This document shows, in pieces, positions 1 to 7,052 of a stretch of DNA of 11,902 nt (position 1 is its first letter; each line of letters opens with the position of its first letter). Position numbers and translations under genes: made by a program. Origin of the DNA: JBCDCU01 sp039180865 (GTDB lineage Bacteria; Pseudomonadota; Alphaproteobacteria; Rhizobiales; JACESI01); NCBI GenBank assembly GCA_039180865.1, contig JBCDCZ010000130.1:1-11902 (forward strand), written 5' to 3'. Under the pieces are notes generated by a model. That model was not told the DNA's origin, searched no databases, and saw only the letters and a list, made by a program, of their open reading frames with translations.

Positions 1-109
1 ACGGGAAAACCGTCGACGAACCGACGATTTGGATTTGGTCACGTGCGTGTGCCGCGCCTGCCACCATTACAGCGGAGAGAGCGACACCGAGGAAAGCTGT
101 TTTTTTCAC
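1..109 (-). CDS. pstS: PstS, phosphate ABC transporter periplasmic binding protein (N-terminal part only)
   Basis: PstS captures inorganic phosphate in the periplasm and hands it to the PstCAB importer; this complex also signals phosphate status to PhoR. The minus strand from 109 reads MKKTAFLGVALSAVMVAGA, then AHA, then RDQIQIVGSSTVFP at the window edge. It starts with a GTG codon preceded by AGGGA (118-122) at an 8-base spacing. Residues 1-22 form a textbook Sec signal peptide (KK, hydrophobic core, AHA cleavage site). The mature start IQIVGSSTVFP matches the opening of alphaproteobacterial PstS, where GSSTV contributes to the phosphate pocket. It lies downstream of phoR on the same strand, the usual phoR-pst order, with a Pho box in between. 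The gene is cut by the window edge, not truncated in itself. Only 36 codons are visible, but the context makes the call firm. Confidence 0.9.
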   Translation of the reverse strand, partial: MKKTAFLGVALSAVMVAGAAHARDQIQIVGSSTVFP

Positions 110-225
110 TGGAAATGTCCCTGTCAGATGGAAACGTATCTATTTGCATTAGCGAGGTCGTGAACCCGCCATGCGCGCATTGTTACTGCCGATATGTTTG
201 GAAGGTCGGCAGTTGCGGGGAACCT

Positions 226-276
226 AGAATCCCAGCACCAACGTTTTGTGACAAAAACATGACAAATGGATGACAG
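226..276 (-). promoter_or_regulatory. Triple-unit Pho box and pstS promoter
   Basis: On the minus strand three copies of the PhoB half-site follow each other: CTGTCAT (276-270), TTGTCAT (265-259) and TTGTCAC (254-248). Their cores start exactly 11 bases apart, the spacing known for PhoB dimers. The last core TTGTCA (254-249) can serve as the -35 region. A weak -10 candidate, GATTCT (231-226), lies 17 bases further on, giving a leader of roughly 110 bases before the GTG of pstS. The repeat points at pstS, which matches PhoB-dependent induction under phosphate starvation. The box is seen directly; the -10 assignment is tentative. Confidence 0.85.
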
Positions 277-320
277 TATTAGTCCCTGATATAATTCAGG
301 TTTTCGGATTTTCGACCAGA

Positions 321-1796
321 TTACTGTAACTTCATGAGATAAACTTGGAAGTTTGACCCCTGATCTGGCGCGCTGGTGATCTTCAAGTGCCCCTGGTGAC
401 GGGTCAGGATGTGTTTAACGACAGCAAGCCCCAGTCCCGTGCCCATCTTCTTTTTGCTTTCCTCGGCATCCACCCGATAAAACCGCTCCGTGAGACGGGG
501 GATATGATCCGGTGCGATCCCTTTCCCGAAATCCTTTACTTCGACGCAAAACCAGGAAATGCCGGATCGCTGTAGTTCGACCGGCGGCGGTTTGGCGCCG
601 GCTTTGATCTCAATCCGGTCGCCATCAGCGCCGTACTTACAGGCATTTTCCACAAGGTTCTGAAAGACCTGGATGAGCTCGTCCTGATCGCCTCTCACGA
701 CCATGTTTTCATCCGACAATTCGACCGACAGCGTCAGGCCGGCATCGGCCCCAATCTGGGTCATGACATCGCTCACATGCCCGATGACATTTCCAAGATC
801 CACCTCGTCGCGGGGGCGCACATGACTGCGCATTTCAATCCGGCTGAGCGAAAGGAGATCGTCGACGAGACGGCTCATGCGCCGCGCTTGCTCTAGCATG
901 ATTTTCAGGAAGCGATCACGTGTTGCTTCATCATCATGAGCGGGACCAATCAGAGTTTCGATAAACCCTGTCAAGGAGGCAACGGGCGTACGCAACTCGT
1001 GACTGACATTCGCAATGAAATCACTGCGCAGTTGATCCACCCTGAAGCGTTCGGTTTGGTCGAACAAAATGACGGATATAAAATCGGGCCGTTTCTGCTG
1101 ACTTTTAGAACTAGAGCGCCGCTCAATATGAGCAGGTCGCGGCAAACGGATGGGAGCAATGTGTATGCGAAAATGGCGTTCCGAAGGAACTTTCACAACA
1201 TAAGGGACCGTGACGACGTCACCCCCCATTTGAACACTTTCGATCGCACTCATAAGTGCCGGCTCACGCAACTTAAACGTGAGGGGATCTCCAAGCGGTA
1301 CCGATCCGAAAGCATCCCGCATGGCTGGATTTGCATGACGGACGACGCCGTCTCCATCAAGAACAACACTGGGTTCAGGCATAACATCGATGAAGTGTTT
1401 GACCTGCGTTCCGGGCCAGGTTAAGCGGGCCGCATTGCGACGATCGGGAACCCTTGTACCGATGCGATTGCGAGGTTGAATGCCCCATAAGGCTGTAGCG
1501 GAAACCACCACATAGCCAAAAACCAACCACTCAGTCGTTTCCGGCCAATTGACGGCAACAACCGTAAAAACACCCGCAAGGACCAGAAAGAAATAACGCA
1601 GATCAAACAGGCGTTTAAAAATCGTGTCTTCGGTAGCCGCTTCCCGATCTGCATCGACAACGCTCGAACCGGCTTCAGGTTCGGCTGGGCGGGCTGCAGG
1701 CGGGTGCGGAACAGATGTGGGATTGTCGTCGCCGGACAGGGATTGCCGACCCCGTTCCTCCCTCAAATTCTCCTCATTTGCTATGCTGTCTGTCAT
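321..1796 (-). CDS. phoR: PhoR, phosphate-regulon sensor histidine kinase
   Basis: Inner-membrane sensor kinase that phosphorylates the response regulator PhoB when phosphate is scarce. Positions below count from an in-frame TTG at 1832 (503 residues); the ATG at 1796 (residue 13, giving 491) is chosen here, though neither start has a clear ribosome binding site. The N-terminus is polar and proline/alanine-rich to about residue 70. Two membrane helices follow (about 80-95 and 101-117). A PAS-like domain covers about 145-265 (DVMPEPSVVLDGDG). The HisKA H-box is SHELRTP with His278. The ATPase has the N-box NLVENA (392-397), G1 DFGKG (434-438), an F-box with FYRVD, and G2 GTGLGL (464-469). With only a short loop between the helices there is no large periplasmic sensor domain, typical of PhoR, which senses through PstSCAB/PhoU. 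Neighbours are pstS downstream and divergent ppk2. Confidence 0.93.
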   Translation of the reverse strand: MTDSIANEENLREERGRQSLSGDDNPTSVPHPPAARPAEPEAGSSVVDADREAATEDTIFKRLFDLRYFFLVLAGVFTVVAVNWPETTEWLVFGYVVVSATALWGIQPRNRIGTRVPDRRNAARLTWPGTQVKHFIDVMPEPSVVLDGDGVVRHANPAMRDAFGSVPLGDPLTFKLREPALMSAIESVQMGGDVVTVPYVVKVPSERHFRIHIAPIRLPRPAHIERRSSSKSQQKRPDFISVILFDQTERFRVDQLRSDFIANVSHELRTPVASLTGFIETLIGPAHDDEATRDRFLKIMLEQARRMSRLVDDLLSLSRIEMRSHVRPRDEVDLGNVIGHVSDVMTQIGADAGLTLSVELSDENMVVRGDQDELIQVFQNLVENACKYGADGDRIEIKAGAKPPPVELQRSGISWFCVEVKDFGKGIAPDHIPRLTERFYRVDAEESKKKMGTGLGLAVVKHILTRHQGHLKITSAPDQGSNFQVYLMKLQ

Positions 1797-1927
1797 TTTA
1801 CAGGAGTCCAGACCGAATATCCGCGCGATCAAACCACGTCGAAACGATGCGCAAAGCTTGCGCGCTTGCCTAACTCATGTACCAATCGACGCACTAAGCC
1901 TCTCAATTAGAGCATAAGTATTGTAAC

Positions 1928-1932
1928 AGGAG
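1928..1932 (+). promoter_or_regulatory. Ribosome binding site that fixes the TTG start of ppk2
   Basis: AGGAG at 1928-1932 stands 7 bases before the TTG at 1940. The first in-frame ATG (codon 93) lies inside the conserved kinase fold, so it cannot be the real start. The rest of the 107 bases between the two candidate gene starts (1833-1939) shows no Pho-box repeat and no convincing -35/-10 pair on either strand. Confidence 0.7.
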
Positions 1933-1939
1933 TAGGACA

Positions 1940-2809
1940 TTGGGCGGAAAACCGCATCCACAAGTTGTGGACGGATTCGATCTGGAAGACCCGGATCTTC
2001 CTGAAGGTTTCGAAGAGTGCGCTTTCCGCTCGGGCGATTATCCCTACGACAAGCGTCTCAAGCGCAAAGACTATGAAGAGGCGCTCCGGGACCTGCAAGT
2101 TGAACTTGTCAAATTACAGGACTGGGTGAGAACAACCGGGGAAAGGATCGTGCTCTTGTTTGAAGGGCGTGATGCAGCCGGAAAAGGTGGCACGATTCAC
2201 GCTTTCAAAGAGTATATGAACCCCCGACATGCCCGCGTCATTGCCCTGACAAAACCGACCGAAACGGAGCGGGGTCAATGGTACTTCCAACGCTATGTCG
2301 AACATCTGCCAACCAAGGGCGAAATCGTTATGTTCGATCGATCCTGGTATAATCGCGCCGGTGTAGAACCGGTCATGGGGTTCTGCTCGAACGAAGAACG
2401 TGATGCCTTTCTGGCAGAAGCGCCCCGTTTCGAAGATGTTATCGTCGACAACGGTATTCGTTTCTTCAAGTTCTGGCTCAATGTCGGGCGGGAAATGCAA
2501 CTGAAACGTTTTCACGATCGGCGCCACAGTCCGCTGAAACGCTGGAAATTGTCGCCTATCGACTTGAGGGCTCTGGGTAAGTGGGACGACTATACCGCAG
2601 CCCGCGATCTTATGATCGCGAGAACCCACAGTGTCCACGCACCCTGGACGATCGTGCGCTCCAATGACAAACGCCGCGCGCGGCTCAATGCCGTTCGCCA
2701 TGTCCTGTCGAACATAGAATATGACGGCAAGGATCATGACGTTATCGGTGACATCGATCCGAAAATCCTCGGCGGCGGCACCGCCTTTCTGAAAGCGGAT
2801 CTGGAATGA
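1940..2809 (+). CDS. ppk2: Polyphosphate kinase 2 (PPK2 family, single domain)
   Basis: Cytosolic kinase of the PPK2 family, which transfers phosphate between polyphosphate and nucleotides, usually running towards NTP formation from NDP. The 289 residues match single-domain PPK2. Visible features: an N-terminal helix region (about 40-65), Walker A GRDAAGKG (76-83) preceded by IVLLFE, the segment NPRHARVIALTKPTETERGQ (94-113), a Walker-B-like MFDRSWYNR (131-139), and the basic lid DRRHSPLKRWKLSP (193-206). All active-site motifs are intact. The start is TTG with AGGAG 7 bases upstream. It is divergent from phoR, so phosphate sensing and polyphosphate use sit side by side. Its stop overlaps the start of the thioesterase gene (ATGA), so the two are probably translated together. 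Nucleotide preference (GDP, ADP or NMP) cannot be told from motifs alone. Confidence 0.93.
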   Translation: MGGKPHPQVVDGFDLEDPDLPEGFEECAFRSGDYPYDKRLKRKDYEEALRDLQVELVKLQDWVRTTGERIVLLFEGRDAAGKGGTIHAFKEYMNPRHARVIALTKPTETERGQWYFQRYVEHLPTKGEIVMFDRSWYNRAGVEPVMGFCSNEERDAFLAEAPRFEDVIVDNGIRFFKFWLNVGREMQLKRFHDRRHSPLKRWKLSPIDLRALGKWDDYTAARDLMIARTHSVHAPWTIVRSNDKRRARLNAVRHVLSNIEYDGKDHDVIGDIDPKILGGGTAFLKADLE

Positions 2810-3279
2810 CATTTTCTCCTCAGGACCCAAAGTTTGGAGAGCGATGCCGAAAAGCATTCGCAAACCAGTCGACGATGGCCAGTCTCGGCGTGAAAATCGT
2901 GGAGATAGAAGCCGGTCGGGTAACGTTTGACATGCCGCAGCACCCGGAATTCAGCCAGCAGCATGGTTTTCTCCATGGCGGCATCATTGCCACCGTCCTC
3001 GACAGCGCTTGCGGATTTTCCGCCATGTCCCTTCTCCCCTCCGATGGCGAGATCCTAACGATCGAATTCAAGACAAACTTCTTGCGGCCCGCAAAAGGGA
3101 ATCTTTTCAGATTTCGTGGGCATGTCGTGAAGGCTGGCCGGACGGTAACATTCGCCGAAGCGGAAGCCTTTGCTCTTTCCGGAGAGCGCGAGATCGAGAT
3201 TGCCCGAATGTCCGCGACGATGATGGCAGTCTACGATCGTGCAGATGTTCAGCAAAGGCACGTCAAAACAGAAGCCTAA
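2806..3279 (+). CDS. PaaI-family hotdog-fold acyl-CoA thioesterase
   Basis: Small cytosolic thioesterase of the PaaI/YbgC hotdog superfamily, expected to hydrolyse an acyl- or aryl-CoA; the substrate is not known. At 157 residues it has the usual length of about 140-160. The signature is QQHGFLHGGIIATVLDSACG (51-70): the HGG turn at 57-59 starts the long hotdog helix, and Asp66 is in place for the usual catalytic acid. TIEFKTNFLRPA (85-96) is the conserved central strand, and RTVTFAEAEAF (112-122) and ATMMAVY (137-143) are further strands. The ATG lies inside the last codons of ppk2, which suggests translational coupling; there is only a weak GGA before it. No paa or fatty-acid gene is nearby, so the physiological link to ppk2 is unclear. 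Confidence 0.87.
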   Translation: MTFSPQDPKFGERCRKAFANQSTMASLGVKIVEIEAGRVTFDMPQHPEFSQQHGFLHGGIIATVLDSACGFSAMSLLPSDGEILTIEFKTNFLRPAKGNLFRFRGHVVKAGRTVTFAEAEAFALSGEREIEIARMSATMMAVYDRADVQQRHVKTEA

Positions 3280-3372
3280 GCACGTCCCGAGAGCTTTCGT
3301 GCCAAAGAATTAGGCTTGAACTGAAATTAAGCATATGGTTCCTTCAATGCCGCTGGGGGCCGCGGAACAATC

Positions 3373-4956
3373 ATGCTTTCACTATCGGGCATTACAAAAC
3401 GATTTGGCACACTCGCGGCCAATGATGCCATCAGCCTTGAAGTCTCAAAAGGCGAAATCCATGCCCTTCTGGGCGAAAACGGTGCCGGTAAATCGACCTT
3501 AGTAAAGATCCTATACGGAGCCCTTGCACCAGACGAGGGAGAAATTCGTTGGAAAGGAAAACTGGTTCGCTTTGCCAATCCAGCCGCCGCCCGCGCTGCC
3601 GGAATTGGCATGGTTTTCCAGCATTTCTCTCTGTTCGATGCCTTAAACGTAGCCGAAAACGTGGCTCTAGCTCTTCCGGGAGACCGCAAACTCTCTGAAA
3701 TTTCAAAGAGCCTTGCCGAGATTTCGAGACAATATGGCCTACCGCTCGACCCACAGGCCCAGATCGGCGATTTGTCAGCAGGCGAGCGCCAACGCGTTGA
3801 AATTGTCCGATGTCTTTTGGCAAATCCTGAACTCATCATCATGGATGAGCCCACATCGGTCCTGACACCACAGGAGGCTGAAGCGCTGTTCGAGACTTTG
3901 CGCAAGCTGCGGGCGGAAGGACGGTCCATTCTCTATATCTCCCACAAGCTCGAAGAGGTGCGGGCGCTCTGCGAAAGTGCAACGATCCTGAGGCATGGCA
4001 AAGTCGTCGGAACGTGCGATCCGCGCGAAACGTCAAAAGCCGACCTTGCAGCCATGATGGTTGGCGCAAGTGTTGCCGACATCCGGGCGGCGACGGAAGA
4101 CCGAGCGATCGGGGAGCGCGCTCTCTTGGTGAACGGCCTCTCTACCCAACCGGCGTCACCTTTTGCCACGGCTCTAAAAGACATCTCCTTTGCGGTAAGA
4201 CACGGGACCGTATCGGCGATCGCGGGGATCGCTGGCAATGGTCAATCCGAATTGTTCGCGTGCCTTTCTGGCGAAACGCTCACGCAGGACGCTTCAACGA
4301 TACTGTTGTTCGAGCAACCTGCGGGTACGACAGGGATCAATGAACGCCGTCGTGCCGGTGCTGCTTTTGTATCCGAGGAACGCCTTGGCCATGGTGCCGC
4401 GCCCACATTGTCCTTAACTGACAATGTTGTCCTGACCCGCACGGCAGCAGATCCCGAAATGACGACCCGCGGTTTCGTAAGGCGCTCACGTGCGCGGTCG
4501 ATCCGAGAAACGATATGTGACGCCTTCGACGTTCGGCGTGGTAGCACTGATCCGGCAGCCGGATCGCTTTCTGGCGGAAATCTCCAGAAGTTCATTGTTG
4601 GCCGGGAGATCGGGCGCGTACCGGACCTGATCATAATCGACCAGCCAACCTGGGGCGTTGATGCGGGCGCTGCGCAGAATATTCGACAGACCCTGATTGA
4701 CAGCGCAGAAAACGGCACGGCAATCCTCGTCATTTCGCAGGATCTCGACGAGATTTTCGAAATCGCGGATGAAATAGCTGTCCTGTTCGAAGGGCAATTG
4801 TCACCATTCGTTCCGGTGAAAGACACCAATCGCGAACAGATCGGCTTGCTCATGGGTGGCGAGGGTTTCGAACCCTCCAATACAGGAAAACTGAACCCGC
4901 AGAAAACAGACGCAAACGAACCTGCAGCCGGAGGCGGTCATGCAGCTTCAGCTTGA
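3373..4956 (+). CDS. ABC importer, double ATP-binding subunit of BMP/nucleoside class (YufO/NupO-like)
   Basis: Cytoplasmic ATPase that drives the importer encoded by the next three genes. Two nucleotide-binding domains are fused in 527 residues. Domain 1 is complete: Walker A GENGAGKST (34-42), Q-loop Gln83, signature LSAGE (134-138), Walker B LIIMDEPT (154-161) and switch His191. Domain 2 is degenerate: GIAGNGQSE (285-293) replaces Walker A without the lysine, the signature is LSGGN (399-403), Walker B reads LIIIDQPT (419-426) with Gln for the catalytic Glu, and the switch His is Gln456. Such asymmetry is usual in this carbohydrate/nucleoside class, so it is not decay. The usual C-terminus is near GLLMGG (491-496); about 30 further residues rich in Ala, Gly and Pro follow and contain a DNA hairpin. 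The gene overlaps the first permease gene by 17 bases. Upstream (3280-3372) there is no clear promoter, only a short GCACG/CGTGC inverted repeat (3280-3302) without a T-run. Confidence 0.9.
   Translation: MLSLSGITKRFGTLAANDAISLEVSKGEIHALLGENGAGKSTLVKILYGALAPDEGEIRWKGKLVRFANPAAARAAGIGMVFQHFSLFDALNVAENVALALPGDRKLSEISKSLAEISRQYGLPLDPQAQIGDLSAGERQRVEIVRCLLANPELIIMDEPTSVLTPQEAEALFETLRKLRAEGRSILYISHKLEEVRALCESATILRHGKVVGTCDPRETSKADLAAMMVGASVADIRAATEDRAIGERALLVNGLSTQPASPFATALKDISFAVRHGTVSAIAGIAGNGQSELFACLSGETLTQDASTILLFEQPAGTTGINERRRAGAAFVSEERLGHGAAPTLSLTDNVVLTRTAADPEMTTRGFVRRSRARSIRETICDAFDVRRGSTDPAAGSLSGGNLQKFIVGREIGRVPDLIIIDQPTWGVDAGAAQNIRQTLIDSAENGTAILVISQDLDEIFEIADEIAVLFEGQLSPFVPVKDTNREQIGLLMGGEGFEPSNTGKLNPQKTDANEPAAGGGHAASA
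4861..4877 (+). repeat. Short perfect hairpin inside the 3' end of the ATPase gene
   Basis: GAGGGT (4861-4866) and ACCCTC (4872-4877) form a 6-bp stem around the loop TTCGA. The motif resembles a tRNA T-arm and is translated as GEGFEPSN, but no acceptor, D-arm or anticodon arm surrounds it. It sits in the non-conserved tail of the ATPase, 63 bases before the permease start, so it may affect mRNA stability or stoichiometry; this is inference. Confidence 0.5.
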
Positions 4957-6043
4957 GCGGAGGGTTACGCCGTCTTTCCGGATGATGCTCTTGTCACCGC
5001 TCATAGCGGTAGGGCTGACGCTTGCAACGGGCGCGATCATTTTTGCTTCCCTCGGGAAGGACCCGTTAGCCGGGCTCTACTTCTTCTTTTTCGAGCCGCT
5101 CACGGTCTGGTGGTCGTTCGAAGAAGTGCTCGTCAAGATGACGCCACTCGCGCTGATTGCAGCCGGTCTCACAATCTGCTTCCTCGCCAATGTCTGGAAC
5201 ATTGGTGCAGAAGGACAGTTCATTTTTGGAGCGATTATTGGCGCGATCCTGCCAGTCCTTTTTCCAGAACTGCAAGGATATTATGTGCTGCCAATTATGC
5301 TGCTGATGGGCTTCTTGGGCGGCATGGCGTACGGTCTCGTTCCGGCGCTCTTCAAGGTTCGGTTCGGCGCAAATGAAATTCTGACATCTTTGATGTTGGT
5401 TTATGTCGCCGAACTCTTTCTCGACTGGCTCGTGCGGGGTCCGTGGCGCAATCCCGGCGGTCTGAATTTCCCGGAGACCCGCCAGTTTCATGAATTCGCA
5501 TCTATGCCGATTATCGGCGACGATCGCTTGAACATCGGATTTCTGATAGCTGTTGCTGTCTCTATTCTGCTTTTTGTTTTTCTGACATGGACATTTTCCG
5601 GGTTTGGGGTCAGACTCTCCGGAAATGCACCAAAAGCAGCAAAGTTTGCAGGGTTCGACCGCAATAAGACGACCTATTTCGTGCTCGGTCTATCCGGCGC
5701 GCTTGCTGGCCTTGCCGGGATCATCGAAGTCGCGGGACCGATCGATCAATTGCGGCCGGCGATTTCTCCGGGTTACGGCTTTACCGCGATCATCGTAGCA
5801 TTTCTGGGTCGTCTCAACCCCATCGGCACGCTGGTCGCGGCCTTCGTCTTATCGATCACATACATCGGCGGCGAGAGTGCTCAGATCACGATCGGTGTGA
5901 CAGACAAGATCACCCGGGTCTTCCAGGGCATTCTGCTCTTTTATGTACTCGCCTGCGATACTCTCATTGTTTATCGGCTGAGGTTACGCCGGGCCACACC
6001 GCCCACTATGGATGGCAGCAATCCGCAGGAGGCATCGTCATGA
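4940..6043 (+). CDS. ABC importer permease subunit 1 (YufP-like, BPD_transp_2 family)
   Basis: Integral inner-membrane subunit that pairs with the next protein to form the transport channel. At 367 residues it is the longer of the two permeases, as is usual in this class. About nine hydrophobic segments can be seen, the first at roughly 17-37. The family signature WNIGAEGQ (86-93) follows the second segment, and GYGFTAIIVAFLGRLNPIGT (276-295) is the conserved motif near the C-terminus. GGAGG at 4930-4934 stands 5 bases before the ATG, inside the ATPase gene, and the gene ends in an ATGA overlap with permease 2, so the three are tightly coupled. The likely ligand is a nucleoside or related heterocycle, judged only from the class. 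Confidence 0.9.
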   Translation: MQLQLERRVTPSFRMMLLSPLIAVGLTLATGAIIFASLGKDPLAGLYFFFFEPLTVWWSFEEVLVKMTPLALIAAGLTICFLANVWNIGAEGQFIFGAIIGAILPVLFPELQGYYVLPIMLLMGFLGGMAYGLVPALFKVRFGANEILTSLMLVYVAELFLDWLVRGPWRNPGGLNFPETRQFHEFASMPIIGDDRLNIGFLIAVAVSILLFVFLTWTFSGFGVRLSGNAPKAAKFAGFDRNKTTYFVLGLSGALAGLAGIIEVAGPIDQLRPAISPGYGFTAIIVAFLGRLNPIGTLVAAFVLSITYIGGESAQITIGVTDKITRVFQGILLFYVLACDTLIVYRLRLRRATPPTMDGSNPQEASS

Positions 6044-6966
6044 CGCCTGAGATTATCGTTGCGGTCACTGTCACCATCATGACCGCCGCCACACCGCTTC
6101 TCCTCGCCGCGATCGGTGAACTTGTTGTCGAACGGTCGGGTGTTTTAAACCTCGGCGTCGAAGGCATGATGATCATCGGGGCGATTGCAGGCTTTGCCGG
6201 GGCCCTATCGACCGGATCAGCCTATATCGGCGTTCTTGCTGCAATGATCGCCGCCATGGCGCTGGCATCATTGTTTGCGCTTCTGGTTCTTGCAATGGCC
6301 GCAAACCAGGTGGCAACCGGTCTGTCGATAACACTTCTCGGGCTCGGTCTATCGGGGCTCATCGGTCAGGCCTATATCGGTCAGCCTGGGGTTCAGCTGC
6401 CAAAACTGGATGTTCCCGGATTGAGCGATCTGCCGATTGTTGGACCTTTGCTTCTGAGCCATGACATTCTACTTTACGCCTCATTCGCGATAACTACCGG
6501 GGTCTTCTGGTTCTTGTTCAAAACCCGTGCCGGATTGATTCTGAGAGCCGTGGGGGACAACCACAGTTCCGCCCATTCCATCGGATATCCCGTCCTGCTT
6601 GTTCGATTTCTTGCAATTTTATTTGGTGGTGCCTGCGCAGGCCTCGCCGGCGCTTATCTTTCGCTATCCTACACGCTGCAATGGGTAGAAGGCATGAGCG
6701 CCGGACGCGGGTGGATCGCTCTTGCCCTTGTGGTCTTCGCGTCATGGCGTCCGTTCCGGGTCGTCGCGGGCGCTTATCTCTTTGGAGCCGTTTTGATCCT
6801 GCAATTCCATGCGCAGGCTGCTGGGGTTCAGATACCCTCGCAATTCCTCTCGGCCCTACCCTATATTGCGACGATTTTGGTCTTGATTCTGATTTCGAGA
6901 AACCGAAAACTCGTCCAGATGAACACGCCGGCATGTCTCGGCCAACCCTTCGTTGCCGACAAATGA
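6040..6966 (+). CDS. ABC importer permease subunit 2 (YufQ-like, BPD_transp_2 family)
   Basis: Second channel subunit, 308 residues, the usual length. The N-terminal signature GELVVERSGVLNLGVEGMM (26-44) is characteristic of this half of BMP-type importers. At least seven further hydrophobic stretches follow, with AGAYLSLSY (203-211) and GRGWIALALVVFASW (222-236) near the C-terminus. The start is set by AGGAGG (6027-6032), 7 bases before an ATG that overlaps the TGA of permease 1. An 86-base gap without a terminator separates it from the binding-protein gene. Permease 1 and 2 differ clearly in sequence, so the channel is a heterodimer. Confidence 0.9.
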   Translation: MTPEIIVAVTVTIMTAATPLLLAAIGELVVERSGVLNLGVEGMMIIGAIAGFAGALSTGSAYIGVLAAMIAAMALASLFALLVLAMAANQVATGLSITLLGLGLSGLIGQAYIGQPGVQLPKLDVPGLSDLPIVGPLLLSHDILLYASFAITTGVFWFLFKTRAGLILRAVGDNHSSAHSIGYPVLLVRFLAILFGGACAGLAGAYLSLSYTLQWVEGMSAGRGWIALALVVFASWRPFRVVAGAYLFGAVLILQFHAQAAGVQIPSQFLSALPYIATILVLILISRNRKLVQMNTPACLGQPFVADK

Positions 6967-7052
6967 CCGCCAGATCTCTTCGTTTGCAGGTAACAGCCCC
7001 ATCAAATCGAGACACGAATTTCCGAACAGACATCCCTAAGGAAGGAGTATCC

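Noticed and set aside
1087..1096. TTTAGAA-like half-site inside phoR
   Set aside because: Only one arm is present, it is inside a coding region, and there is no promoter next to it.
1787..1796. CTGTCTGTCA near the start of phoR as a possible Pho box
   Set aside because: The TGTC repeats are 4 bases apart, not 11, so it does not fit a PhoB site.
3280..3302. GCACG/CGTGC inverted repeat after the thioesterase gene as a terminator
   Set aside because: The stem is short, the loop is 13 bases and no T-run follows, so I do not call a terminator.
4227..4700. Second ATPase domain of the importer as an inactivated, decaying domain
   Set aside because: Loss of the Walker A lysine and a Gln in Walker B are usual for the second domain in this transporter class, and the frame is intact.
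4855..4885. tRNA gene or remnant at the T-arm-like hairpin
   Set aside because: No acceptor stem, D-arm or anticodon arm is present; kept only as a hairpin.
6681..7052. Upstream in-frame extension of the binding-protein gene
   Set aside because: It overlaps permease 2 heavily, and the ATG at 7053 has a strong ribosome binding site and a signal peptide directly after it.
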